A stretch of DNA of 64,000 bases, taken from the NCBI RefSeq assembly GCF_042852765.1, contig NZ_AP031414.1. The stretch is one strand, 5' to 3'. The notes beneath the pieces were generated by a model. That model did no database searches, was not told the DNA's origin, and saw nothing but the letters and a program-made list of their open reading frames with translations. The DNA is from Schaedlerella glycyrrhizinilytica_A. Its GTDB lineage: Bacteria > Bacillota > Clostridia > Lachnospirales > Lachnospiraceae. A program made the translations under genes and the position numbers. Positions 8,928 to 17,385 of the stretch are shown piece after piece (position 1 is the stretch's first letter; the number at the start of each line of letters is the position of its first letter).

Positions 8928-9021
8928 CCTCACTGATCCTTCTTTTTTATCTCGAAGCAGATATGCTTTCCCGGTCTTTCTCATCAGCTTTTCCAAAGAG
9001 ATTTTGAACATGGATCTTCCG

Positions 9022-9084
9022 AAAAATAATAAAAACCAGTTCTACAAACCCAGCGATCATGTTGGGTCTGTGAAAACTGGTTTT
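9022..9084 (-). terminator. Leader terminator of the licT operon
   Basis: Long stem made by AAAACCAGTT and the matching AACTGGTTTT, with further pairing of ACAGACCCA and TGGGTTTGT, then a T-rich tract on the minus strand. Its 5' arm overlaps the end of the RAT, the arrangement expected for antitermination control. Confidence 0.85.
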
Positions 9085-9106
9085 GCCTGCCTTACAGTAA
9101 CAATCC
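9079..9106 (-). promoter_or_regulatory. RAT (ribonucleic antiterminator) site, LicT type
   Basis: Read on the minus strand the site begins GGATTGTTACTG and ends GGCAGGCAAAACC. This closely matches the RAT consensus of LicT/SacT-type regulators. Binding of the PRD protein would stabilise this hairpin and block the overlapping terminator. Confidence 0.88.
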
Positions 9107-9142
9107 ATTCGTGTCTCTTCAGTTGTCTCGCTTCATATGCAC

Positions 9143-9171
9143 ACTATAACAAATTATACAAAGGAAGTCAA
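9143..9171 (-). promoter_or_regulatory. Promoter of the licT-EIIA-EIICB operon
   Basis: TTGACT (9166-9171), a 17-base spacer and TATAGT (9143-9148) on the minus strand, about 35 bases before the RAT. This is one of the best sigma-A matches in the window. Confidence 0.8.
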
Positions 9172-9275
9172 CCATTGTTTTATTTTTTCGTTATATTGAT
9201 GATAGTTTTCTTTTAGAATTTTTATTCTTTTTTTAGAAAATACAACTTTCACACATCATTTACATAGACGATTGT

Positions 9276-10007
9276 CTAGCGCGGGATCTTTGCAAGCGCT
9301 TCTGCGTCTCCGACGATCGTTACATCCGGGTGCATCTGGAGGATCGAAGCCGGCACTTCCGGTGTCACATCTCCGAAAAATGCTTTCGCAACAATGTCCG
9401 CTTTATCCGCGCCGCTGACTACGACCAGAATCTTCTTTGCACGCATGATCGTTCCGATCCCCATCGTATACGCCTGCTTCGGCACATCGTCTGCGGAAGC
9501 AAAAAAGCGTTTGTTTGCCTCGATCGTACTCTCTGTCAGATCCACGCAATGTGTCTCTTTCTCGAATATCGGAGCCGGCTCATTGAAGCCGATGTGTCCG
9601 TTGTGTCCCAGTCCGAGAAGCTGCAGATCCACACCGCCGTATGAACGGATCAGTTCTTCATATCTCTTGCACTCAGCCTCGGCGTCCGGGTTTGTTCCGT
9701 CCGGCACGTTGGTGTTCTCTGTATCAATATTGACGCGGTCAAACAGGTGCTCATGCATAAAGTAGTAATAGCTCTGGTCATTCTCGTGATCCAGCCCTCT
9801 GTATTCGTCCAGGTTTACAGAAGAAACCTTTGAGAAATCCAGATCTCCGTTCTCATACTTCTCCACAAGCTGATCGTATGTGCCGATCGGTGAAGAACCG
9901 GTCGCCAGCCCCAGTACACAGTCCGGTTTCATAACGATCTGTGCCGCAATGATGTTTGCCGCCTGTTTGCTCAGTTCTTTGTAATCCTTTGCCTCAATGA
10001 TTCTCAT
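9276..10007 (-). CDS. nagB: Glucosamine-6-phosphate deaminase NagB
   Basis: Converts glucosamine-6-phosphate to fructose-6-phosphate and ammonia, channelling amino sugars into glycolysis. The 243-residue protein has LGLATGSSPIGTY, the active-site VNLDEYRGL and LGLGHNGHIGFNEPA. AGGAGGT precedes ATG 10007. It lies upstream of the PTS operon on the same strand but with its own spacing (about 105 bases before the PTS promoter). This supports a GlcNAc-related role for the PTS without proving it. Confidence 0.97.
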   Translation of the reverse strand: MRIIEAKDYKELSKQAANIIAAQIVMKPDCVLGLATGSSPIGTYDQLVEKYENGDLDFSKVSSVNLDEYRGLDHENDQSYYYFMHEHLFDRVNIDTENTNVPDGTNPDAEAECKRYEELIRSYGGVDLQLLGLGHNGHIGFNEPAPIFEKETHCVDLTESTIEANKRFFASADDVPKQAYTMGIGTIMRAKKILVVVSGADKADIVAKAFFGDVTPEVPASILQMHPDVTIVGDAEALAKIPR

Positions 10008-10081
10008 ATTGTTTACCTCCTATTATTGGCGGTTCTCCGTCAGAATAAACATTTTACATAAAGAAAACCGTACGCTGTCTT

Positions 10082-10552
10082 TCAGGCAGGAAACGCGCAT
10101 TCCCGCGGAACGACCTCGATCCGGATCCTGCTTTCGGCAACCGCCTCATCCTCTGCCTCCAGCGTATAACGCACAAAGATCCGTATTTTCTCTTCTTCCG
10201 AAATTATCGTCAGTTCTTTCGTGTCTGTCCCGATCTGCATCTGTCCGTACGGAGTTTTATAAGAAGACACGTACTTCTTCCCTTTTTCAAAAACCATATA
10301 GCTCGTCAGCACGCCGGATTTCTTCATCTCTACCCGGTAATCCCCAGTCACTTTCAGCGTATTCTTCGTCACACCGAGATCGGATTCTTCGATTTCTTCA
10401 TACAAAATATAATGCTTCCCGTTTTTCAGAAAATACTGTCCCGGAACGACGATCTCGATCTTTTCGTCTTCTGCCTCCTGAAGATCCGTTTCACCATTTT
10501 CTTTCAGATCAAAATGCAGACCTGCTATGCGCACAAGTACTTCTTTCGTCAT
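10082..10552 (-). CDS. DUF1934 family protein (YwiB-like)
   Basis: 156-residue protein resembling the DUF1934/YwiB family, predicted calycin-like beta barrels of unknown function. It has many beta-strand-like stretches and no signal peptide. It starts six bases after the murI stop on the same strand, so the two are probably translationally coupled. The function is not known. Confidence 0.75.
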   Translation of the reverse strand: MTKEVLVRIAGLHFDLKENGETDLQEAEDEKIEIVVPGQYFLKNGKHYILYEEIEESDLGVTKNTLKVTGDYRVEMKKSGVLTSYMVFEKGKKYVSSYKTPYGQMQIGTDTKELTIISEEEKIRIFVRYTLEAEDEAVAESRIRIEVVPRECAFPA

Positions 10553-10558
10553 CCTGCT

Positions 10559-11386
10559 TTAATATCCCTCTATATTCACTACATTTGTCTCCGGAACATC
10601 AAACGGCATCACCGTATTGGCGAACTTGCGGAATTTCTCCGCCGCGTCGCTGACAAAAAACTCATAGTGGCTTTTCCGGTCCTCTGTCCCGTCATTTTCC
10701 ATCGCCTGTTCTTTTAACAGCGCACGCAGATCCATTGCCGTCTCATACGCCGGATTCACGATCTGGATCCGGTCGCCGAGATATGCCCGGATTTTGGAGC
10801 GTAAAAGCGGATAATGCGTACAGCCTAAGATCATCGCGTCGATATCCGTCGCCCGCATGGATTCCAGATAATACTCGATGATCTCCCGCGTCACCACATG
10901 CTCTTTGAACCCCTCTTCCACAAGCGGAACAAACAGCGGACAGGCTTTCTCGATTACTTCCACCGCCGGATCCATCTCCCGGATCGTCTTTGTATAAACG
11001 CCGCTCTGCACGGTCGCATCGGTTCCCACGACGCCGACTTTTTTGTTCACGGTCGCTTCCACCGCTGCCCGTGCTCCCGGCACGACTACCCCGAGGATCG
11101 GAATGTCGTACTCATCGCGCACCGCGTCGAGAGCCAGCGCACTAGCGGTATTGCAGGCGATCACGATCGCTTTGACCTCTTTCGTTTTTAAAAAACGGAT
11201 GATCTGCTCCGAAAACCGGATGATCGTCTGGCGGGATTTGCTTCCGTAAGGAACTCTCGCCGTATCTCCGAAATATACAATATTCTCATTTGGAAGCTGA
11301 CGGACGATCTCCCGTACAACGGTCAGTCCGCCGACTCCTGAATCGAACACGCCGATCGGCGCCGACTTCTTACTTTCCACACCCAT
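10559..11386 (-). CDS. murI: Glutamate racemase
   Basis: Makes D-glutamate for the peptidoglycan stem peptide by cofactor-independent racemisation. The 275-residue protein has GVFDSGVGGLTVVREI at the N-terminus, the first catalytic cysteine in ACNTASA and the second in GCTHYPLL. It follows pfkA with about 30 bases between and is followed by the DUF1934 gene. Confidence 0.97.
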   Translation of the reverse strand: MGVESKKSAPIGVFDSGVGGLTVVREIVRQLPNENIVYFGDTARVPYGSKSRQTIIRFSEQIIRFLKTKEVKAIVIACNTASALALDAVRDEYDIPILGVVVPGARAAVEATVNKKVGVVGTDATVQSGVYTKTIREMDPAVEVIEKACPLFVPLVEEGFKEHVVTREIIEYYLESMRATDIDAMILGCTHYPLLRSKIRAYLGDRIQIVNPAYETAMDLRALLKEQAMENDGTEDRKSHYEFFVSDAAEKFRKFANTVMPFDVPETNVVNIEGY

Positions 11387-11415
11387 ATCCTCTCTCCGGG
11401 CTTTCCACTCGGTTC

Positions 11416-12426
11416 TTACAGCGCCAGAGTCTTTGCGATCTCGTACTGGTACGCTGAAATTTCTTTCTTCATCGACAATGCTTCGTTGATATCATAGTCA
11501 ACAAATTTGCCGCCTCTATATCCGATCACGCGGTTGGTCTTTCCGTCACAGAGCAGTTCTACCGCCATCGCACCCATTGTAGACGCATACACACGATCCT
11601 TACATGTCGGGCTTCCTCCACGCTGCATGTGTCCGATGATCGAAGCTCTTGTCTCGATTCCGGTTGCCTCTTCGATTCTCTTTGCCATATTCAGAGAATC
11701 GCCGATTCCCTCCGCGTTGATGATGATGTAGTTCTTCTTTCCGCGTTTTTTGTTCAGCAGAATATCTTTGATCAGTTCTTCTTCATTGTAGTCATGCTCT
11801 TCCGGCATCAGAATACGCTCCGCACCGTTGGCGATACCACACCAGAGCGCAAGGTATCCCGCGTCGCGTCCCATAACCTCGATGATACTGCACCGCTCAT
11901 GGGATGTGGATGTATCACGGATCTTGTCGATCGCTTCCATCGCAGTATTTACAGCCGTATCAAATCCGATCGTATAATCGGTACATGCAATGTCCAGATC
12001 GATCGTTCCCGGAATCCCGACCGTACGCACGCCCAGATTTGCAAGCTTCTGCGCTCCCGCAAAAGAGCCGTCTCCGCCGATGACGATCAGACCGTCGATT
12101 CCATATTTTTTACAGATCGCAGCCGCTTTCTGCTGTCCCTCTTCCGTGCGCATCTCCTGACAACGCGCAGTCTGGAGGATCGTGCCTCCACGCTGGATCG
12201 TATCGGATACGTCGCGTGCGGACAGATCGATGATCTCCTCGCGCAGAAGTCCGTGGAATCCTCTTCTGATCCCGCGTACTTTCAGTCCTTTGGAAAGCGC
12301 AACTCTGACTACGGCACGGATCGCCGCGTTCATTCCCGGTGCGTCTCCGCCGCTAGTCAATACGCCGATCGTACGCACAGTATCTTCGATTTCATCTAAA
12401 ATAACTTTTTTCTTATCTTCTGCCAT
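11416..12426 (-). CDS. pfkA: 6-phosphofructokinase
   Basis: Phosphorylates fructose-6-phosphate in glycolysis. The 336-residue protein has LTSGGDAPGMNAA, GGDGSFAGA (the glycine form associated with ATP rather than pyrophosphate use), MGRDAGYLAL and GHMQRGGSP. The usual catalytic TIDNDI reads TIDLDI here; both aspartates remain but the asparagine is leucine. A promoter for it overlaps the end of dnaE. An A/T-rich leader of about 120 bases lies between the two genes, with a small GCCG-type stem and no gene. Confidence 0.95.
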   Translation of the reverse strand: MAEDKKKVILDEIEDTVRTIGVLTSGGDAPGMNAAIRAVVRVALSKGLKVRGIRRGFHGLLREEIIDLSARDVSDTIQRGGTILQTARCQEMRTEEGQQKAAAICKKYGIDGLIVIGGDGSFAGAQKLANLGVRTVGIPGTIDLDIACTDYTIGFDTAVNTAMEAIDKIRDTSTSHERCSIIEVMGRDAGYLALWCGIANGAERILMPEEHDYNEEELIKDILLNKKRGKKNYIIINAEGIGDSLNMAKRIEEATGIETRASIIGHMQRGGSPTCKDRVYASTMGAMAVELLCDGKTNRVIGYRGGKFVDYDINEALSMKKEISAYQYEIAKTLAL

Positions 12427-12543
12427 TTTTGTTTCCGCCTTTCTAAATAATCCTTTTTTTGCCGCTCACAGCAAATAGCCGTCTATATGCGGCTCTTCGA
12501 CTGAGAGTAAGAAAGTTTGCATATTTTTTAACACTTTCGTACT

Positions 12544-12572
12544 ATTCTACCCTATTTATATTTTGTTTTCAA
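12544..12572 (-). promoter_or_regulatory. Promoter of pfkA inside the dnaE 3' end
   Basis: TTGAAA (12567-12572), a 17-base spacer and TAGAAT (12544-12549) on the minus strand, spanning the last codons of dnaE. Confidence 0.6.
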
Positions 12573-15500
12573 TAGTCTTTTCCACCACTTTTACGCGCTT
12601 TTCTCCAAAATGATTCATCAGCCTTCCAAGGATCTGCGGATCGATCCGGATATTTCGATTGCGCGGAAGCCGCTTTACTGCGCGCTCCTGCTGGCAGTAG
12701 ATCACGACTTCATCATCGCCCTCGGAGTCGGCAAGATATCCGAATACGATCGGTTCCTGTTCCATGTAAGCCGCTTTGTCCGGGAACTGGATCCAGAGTT
12801 CTTTTTTCGTCCGCTCAAACGGAATGATCTTCTCACAGATCAGCTTGCTCGCCTTTTCCTCTTCCTCCGACACCCGTCCTTTGACAAATACTTTCTGATC
12901 CACCTCGAGATATTCCCGGTTTTTCTCATAGTCCCGCGGGAATACGACGATCTCCACTGTTCCGAGCAGATCTTCCACGGTAAGGAACGCCATCATCTGA
13001 TTGGTTTTCGTCGCTTTCACAGTCTTCTCGGTGATCATCCCGCCGACGATCTCTTTTGCCCCGTCCCGGACTTTCGCGCGTCCGGTTTCTTCGTCCGGCT
13101 GAAAATCCGCCGTTGTGGCGGAAATATTCCTCTTCCACGTCTCCTCATATGCCTCCAGCGGATGCCCGCTGATGTAGATTCCGAGCACTTCTTTTTCAAA
13201 AGCAAGGCTCGTCTCTTTGGCGTACTCTCCGACATCCGGCAGTTTGATCTCAAACTCACTCTTCTGGTCGTCTTCCACCAGATCGAACAGCGTCATCTGC
13301 CCAGTCATCGCATATTTCTTCTCCTGGCTCACATGCTCCACGATCCGGATATAGATGCTCATAAACTGTTTTCGCGTTCCGCCGAGACAGTCCAGCGCTC
13401 CGGCTTTGATAAAGCTCTCGATCACGCGCTTGTTCATCGTATCTTTCATCGAGATCCGCGTGATAAAATCTTCCAGATTCTTAAACGGACCAAATTCCTC
13501 CCGATCCTTTACGATCACATCGATGACCGGACGTCCCACGCCTTTGATCGCCATCAGACCGTACCGGATGCAGCCCTCGTCCACGGAAAAATCCGCCACG
13601 CCGCGGTTGATGTCCGGCGGCAGGATCTTAATGTCCATATGCCGGCATGCATAAATATATTCTGCCACTTTCGGCGGATTTTCAATCACGGAAGTCATCA
13701 GCGCCGCCATAAATTCTACCGGATAATAGTATTTCAAAAATGCGGTCTGATACGCCACGACCGCGTATGCAGCGGCATGGGATTTATTGAACGCATACTT
13801 GGCAAAATCGATCATTTCATCATAGATCTTGTTCGCCGTCTTCTCATCGATCCCGTTTTTGATACATCCCGGAACGCCGTTCTCTTCGTCGCCATAAACA
13901 AAGATCTGGCGCTCTTTCTGCATCACATCCGCCTTTTTCTTCGACATCGCACGGCGGAGAAGATCGCTTCGCCCGAGCGTATACCCCGCCAGATCCCGCA
14001 CGATCTGCATCACCTGTTCCTGATACACGATACAGCCGTAAGTCGGCGCAAGGATCGGTTCTAACTGCGGGCAGTCGTATGTGATCGAATTTGCATCATT
14101 TTTTCCTTTGATATACTGCGGAATAAAATCCATCGGTCCCGGACGGTACAGGGAGATCCCGGCGATGATGTCTTCCAGACTGTGTGGCTTCAGCTCTTTC
14201 ATAAAGCTTTTCATCCCCGCGCTCTCGATCTGGAAGATCCCGTCGGTCTTTCCCGTTCCGATATAATCCAGCACATCCTGATCGTTATAATCGATCTTGT
14301 CGATGTCCAGATCCGGCATACGTTTCTTTGCCATTTTCACGGCATTCTGGATCACGGTCAGTGTACGGAGTCCGAGGAAATCCATTTTCAAAAGTCCCAG
14401 CTCTTCCAATGTCGTCATCGTAAACTGGGTTGTGATCGAACCGTCGGATGCGCGGGAAAGCGGTACATATTCATCCACCGACTTCTGACTGATGACAACG
14501 CCGGCCGCATGCATCGAGCTGTGGCGCGGCAGTCCCTCCAGTCTTCGCGACATATCGATCAGATACTTCACCTGCTCGTCACTCTCATAGCTCTTGCGCA
14601 GCTCCGGATTCATCTTTAACGCTTTGTCGATCGTGATGTTCAATTCCTGCGGGATCATTTTTGCGATCGAATCCACAAACGCATACGGCAGATCCATCAC
14701 GCGCCCCACATCCCGGATCACGCCCCGCGCCGCCAGCGTACCAAATGTGACGATCTGAACGACCCGGTCTTTTCCGTATTTTCTCACCACATAATCGATC
14801 ACTTCCTGCCGGCGTTCATAACAAAAATCCACGTCGATATCGGGCATCGTGACACGTTCCGGATTCAGGAAACGCTCAAACAGGAGCTGATACCGGATCG
14901 GGTCGATGTCCGTGATCTCCAGACAATAGGACACGATACTTCCGGCCGCCGATCCACGCCCCGGTCCGACCGCGATCCCATGGGTTTTTGCATAATTGAT
15001 AAAGTCCCACACGATCAGGAAATAATCTACATACCCCATATTGTGGATCGTATCCAATTCATACGTCAGACGTTCTTTTAACTCCTCGCCCGGATTCCCG
15101 TACCGACGCTCCAATCCCTCAAAACAAAGCTTATTCAGATATTCCCATGAAGTCATGCCGTCCGGCACTTCATATTTCGGCAGCTTCGTGACTCCAAATT
15201 CGATCTCCACATTGCACCGGTCCGCAATCTTCTGCGTATTCTCCAATGCCTGCAGCGCATATGGGAACAGCGCCGCCATCTGTTCCGGCGATTTCACATA
15301 ATACTGTCCGCCCTCATAACGCATACGGTTCTCGTCGGCAAGCTTCTTTCCGGTCTGGATGCAGAGCAGGATATCGTGTGGTTTCTCATCCTCGGCATAT
15401 GTGTAATGCACATCATTCGTCGCCACCAGTTCAATGCCCAGCTCTTCCGACATCTGCATCAGCTTCTGATTCACAAACGCCTGCTCCGGGATTCCGTGAT

Positions 15501-16029
15501 CCTGCAGCTCCAGAAAATAATTCCCTTTTCCGAAGATCTCTTCATATTCCAGCGCCTTGTTCTGCGCTTCGTCATACAGCCCTTTCGATATATAGCGCTG
15601 TACTTCCCCTGCCAGACACGCGCTCAGCGCAATGATCCCCTCGCTGTAAGTCCTGAGTACTTCCTTATCCACCCGCGGCTTGTAATAATATCCCTCCACA
15701 AATCCTTTTGAAACGATCTTCATCAGATTCGCGTACCCGGTGTTATTCTCCGCCAACAAAACCAGATGATAGTACCGGTCTTCCCCTCCGGCAAGTTCTC
15801 TGTCAAACCGGGAGTTGGGCGCCACATAGACCTCGCATCCGAGGATCGGTTTGATCCCGGCTGCTTTCGCCGCACGATAAAAATCGATCACGCCGTACAT
15901 CACGCCATGATCGGTGATCGCCGCACTGTTCATCCCGAGTTCTTTCACCCGCCCGACATATTCTTTGATCTTGTTTGAACCATCCAAAAGACTATATTCT
16001 GTATGGACATGCAAATGTGCAAAATTCAT
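12556..16029 (-). CDS. dnaE: DNA polymerase III alpha subunit DnaE
   Basis: Replicative or lesion-tolerant C-family polymerase. The 1157-residue protein starts MNFAHLHVHTEYSLLDG (PHP domain, residues 1-270). It continues with the polymerase core, including VGPGRGSAAGSIVSY and the catalytic PDIDVDFC, then a fingers region with YRPGPMDFIPQYI. Helix-hairpin-helix and OB-fold segments follow near the C-terminus. The start at 16029 has AGGAGG seven bases upstream; an 11-codon extension has none. A terminator-like stem lies directly before the ribosome site. Confidence 0.96.
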   Translation of the reverse strand: MNFAHLHVHTEYSLLDGSNKIKEYVGRVKELGMNSAAITDHGVMYGVIDFYRAAKAAGIKPILGCEVYVAPNSRFDRELAGGEDRYYHLVLLAENNTGYANLMKIVSKGFVEGYYYKPRVDKEVLRTYSEGIIALSACLAGEVQRYISKGLYDEAQNKALEYEEIFGKGNYFLELQDHGIPEQAFVNQKLMQMSEELGIELVATNDVHYTYAEDEKPHDILLCIQTGKKLADENRMRYEGGQYYVKSPEQMAALFPYALQALENTQKIADRCNVEIEFGVTKLPKYEVPDGMTSWEYLNKLCFEGLERRYGNPGEELKERLTYELDTIHNMGYVDYFLIVWDFINYAKTHGIAVGPGRGSAAGSIVSYCLEITDIDPIRYQLLFERFLNPERVTMPDIDVDFCYERRQEVIDYVVRKYGKDRVVQIVTFGTLAARGVIRDVGRVMDLPYAFVDSIAKMIPQELNITIDKALKMNPELRKSYESDEQVKYLIDMSRRLEGLPRHSSMHAAGVVISQKSVDEYVPLSRASDGSITTQFTMTTLEELGLLKMDFLGLRTLTVIQNAVKMAKKRMPDLDIDKIDYNDQDVLDYIGTGKTDGIFQIESAGMKSFMKELKPHSLEDIIAGISLYRPGPMDFIPQYIKGKNDANSITYDCPQLEPILAPTYGCIVYQEQVMQIVRDLAGYTLGRSDLLRRAMSKKKADVMQKERQIFVYGDEENGVPGCIKNGIDEKTANKIYDEMIDFAKYAFNKSHAAAYAVVAYQTAFLKYYYPVEFMAALMTSVIENPPKVAEYIYACRHMDIKILPPDINRGVADFSVDEGCIRYGLMAIKGVGRPVIDVIVKDREEFGPFKNLEDFITRISMKDTMNKRVIESFIKAGALDCLGGTRKQFMSIYIRIVEHVSQEKKYAMTGQMTLFDLVEDDQKSEFEIKLPDVGEYAKETSLAFEKEVLGIYISGHPLEAYEETWKRNISATTADFQPDEETGRAKVRDGAKEIVGGMITEKTVKATKTNQMMAFLTVEDLLGTVEIVVFPRDYEKNREYLEVDQKVFVKGRVSEEEEKASKLICEKIIPFERTKKELWIQFPDKAAYMEQEPIVFGYLADSEGDDEVVIYCQQERAVKRLPRNRNIRIDPQILGRLMNHFGEKRVKVVEKTIENKI

Positions 16030-16042
16030 GCTGTGCCTCCTG

Positions 16043-16075
16043 AAAAAAAGGGCGGTCCCCATCTGAGAACTGCCC
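16043..16075 (-). terminator. Terminator or attenuator just upstream of dnaE
   Basis: GGGCAGTTCTC pairs with GGGGACCGCCC (one mismatch, some G-T pairs), followed on the minus strand by seven T. The T run ends only a few bases before the dnaE ribosome binding site. Confidence 0.7.
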
Positions 16076-16131
16076 TCCTGTACCCTTTGTATCTAACATG
16101 TGTTTCTAACGAAACGCATCTCTTTCGTCAA

Positions 16132-16368
16132 TTACTCTCCGTTGATCATAAATCCGATCAGACGGTCTGTATCTTCTTTCTCGTATGCAATGATCTCAAG
16201 CTCCGGGATCTCACCGTTGGAGAAAATATTCGCCATCGATACATACTGGGAAAGCTTGGATTTCAGGTTCAGTCTGTCTCCCTCTCCCGTCACCAGTTCT
16301 ACTCTGCCTTTGCACTCGTCAACGGCTTTAAAAAAAGCTTCTATGTCTGTAATATTCTGTACTTTCAT
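16132..16368 (-). CDS. Small conserved-looking protein, 78 residues
   Basis: Product of unknown function with no signal peptide or membrane segment. The sequence (MKVQNITDIEAFFKAVDECKG, then a beta-rich middle and a helical end) is compatible with an HPr-like small alpha/beta fold, but no active-site histidine is evident. AGGAG precedes ATG 16368. A promoter lies at 16413-16440 and a terminator follows, so it is probably a one-gene transcript. Confidence 0.75.
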   Translation of the reverse strand: MKVQNITDIEAFFKAVDECKGRVELVTGEGDRLNLKSKLSQYVSMANIFSNGEIPELEIIAYEKEDTDRLIGFMINGE

Positions 16369-16412
16369 GTCGAAAACTCCTTTCTCAATTCCTTCTTATC
16401 TGCTACGCTTTC

Positions 16413-16440
16413 ATTATAGCTTATTTTCCCCGGATTGCAA
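16413..16440 (-). promoter_or_regulatory. Promoter for the 78-residue protein gene
   Basis: TTGCAA (16435-16440), a 16-base spacer and TATAAT (16413-16418) on the minus strand, about 45 bases before the start codon. Confidence 0.65.
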
Positions 16441-16474
16441 GAACAATTTTGCCATATCTTTGCTTATCCAAAGC

Positions 16475-17296
16475 TTATTTTTCTACAATTCGTGATGCCT
16501 GGATCTCAATCTTTCCTTGCTTCAAAAGCCGTCCCACCGCACGTTTAAATGCAGCCTTGCTCATGCCCAGTTCCCGTTTGATCTGTTCCGGATCGGATTT
16601 GTCCGTAAACGGCAAGCTTCCGCCGCGCCGTCTGATACTCTGCAGGATATATTCGGCGTCGCCCTCCATCTGTTCCGGAATCTTTCTGCGAACGCTCAAG
16701 TCCAGCTTTCCATCCTCTTTGACTGCCGTGACACGGGCTTCCACCACGTCTCCGACTTTCATCGTTCCGATCACGTCTTTTTTCGGGATCCTTGCAGAAT
16801 AACAATTGTCCACCGCAACAAATACGCCGAATTCTTCGCTTGTGTCATAAATGATCCCCTGTACACGATCGTCTTTCTGATACGGAGAATCCGTCCGCAG
16901 CATGTGATAGACTTTCGTCGTCGCACAAAGCCGGTCACTCTTGTCGATATAGAGTGTACACAGACAGCGATCTCCCTTTTTTACCTTTGCCGTCTGCTGC
17001 CGGAACGGCAGAAACAGGTCTTTTTCCAGCCCCCAGTCCAGAAACGCCCCCATCCGGTTCGTATCTGCGACTTCCAGCACCGCCAGTTTCCCCAACGTCA
17101 GTTTCGGTTCCCGCGTTGTCGCGATGATCCGGTCCGAGGAATCTTTGTATAAAAAGACTTCGATCGGATCTCCGGCTTCGATCCCTGACGGAACCTGCTT
17201 CTTCGGGAGCAGAACCCGCTCGGTCTCGCTTCCCAGATACACACCGAAATCTACGGTTTTTACGACTGTCAGAACTTGCTTTTCTCCTAATTTCAT
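16475..17296 (-). CDS. S1-domain RNA-binding regulator, CvfB-like
   Basis: 273-residue protein of the CvfB/YitL family with tandem S1-type OB folds. DFGVYLGSETERVLLPKKQV, MGAFLDWGLEKDLFLPF and EFGVFVAVDNCYSARIPK are successive S1-like repeats. A C-terminal winged-helix segment (GMSKAAFKRAVGRLLKQGKI) follows. In Staphylococcus CvfB affects virulence gene expression; in Clostridia the role is unknown. The start MKLGEKQVLTV at 17296 is the family start; a 20-codon upstream extension would run into the R2 repeat region. Confidence 0.88.
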   Translation of the reverse strand: MKLGEKQVLTVVKTVDFGVYLGSETERVLLPKKQVPSGIEAGDPIEVFLYKDSSDRIIATTREPKLTLGKLAVLEVADTNRMGAFLDWGLEKDLFLPFRQQTAKVKKGDRCLCTLYIDKSDRLCATTKVYHMLRTDSPYQKDDRVQGIIYDTSEEFGVFVAVDNCYSARIPKKDVIGTMKVGDVVEARVTAVKEDGKLDLSVRRKIPEQMEGDAEYILQSIRRRGGSLPFTDKSDPEQIKRELGMSKAAFKRAVGRLLKQGKIEIQASRIVEK

Positions 17297-17334
17297 ACGC
17301 GATATGATCTCCTGTTTGTATTTCCGTTTTTCGC

Positions 17335-17378
17335 AGCGTCGGTGTACAAGGGGCAAAACGTTCTTTGTACGCTGGCGC
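17335..17378. repeat. R2 palindromic repeat, copy B (compact form)
   Basis: The left arm AGCGTCGGTGTACAAGGGG is the same as the left arm of copy C. The right arm is CTTTGTACGCTGGCGCC. The loop is very short compared with copies A and C. It lies between the SseB-like stop and the cvfB start and could fold in the transcript. Confidence 0.7.
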
Positions 17379-17385
17379 CGATTTC

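Noticed and set aside
8928..9011. 28-codon N-terminal extension of licT
   Set aside because: LicT-family proteins begin at the MVVDKVINNN-type sequence, and the extension lies against the leader terminator.
9022..9106. T-box or other riboswitch before licT
   Set aside because: The sequence matches a RAT plus terminator and is followed by its cognate antiterminator gene, which explains the structure fully.
12610..14064. 484-codon open frame antisense to dnaE
   Set aside because: It is a shadow of the dnaE coding sequence, with His/Arg/Phe-rich composition and no motif or ribosome site.
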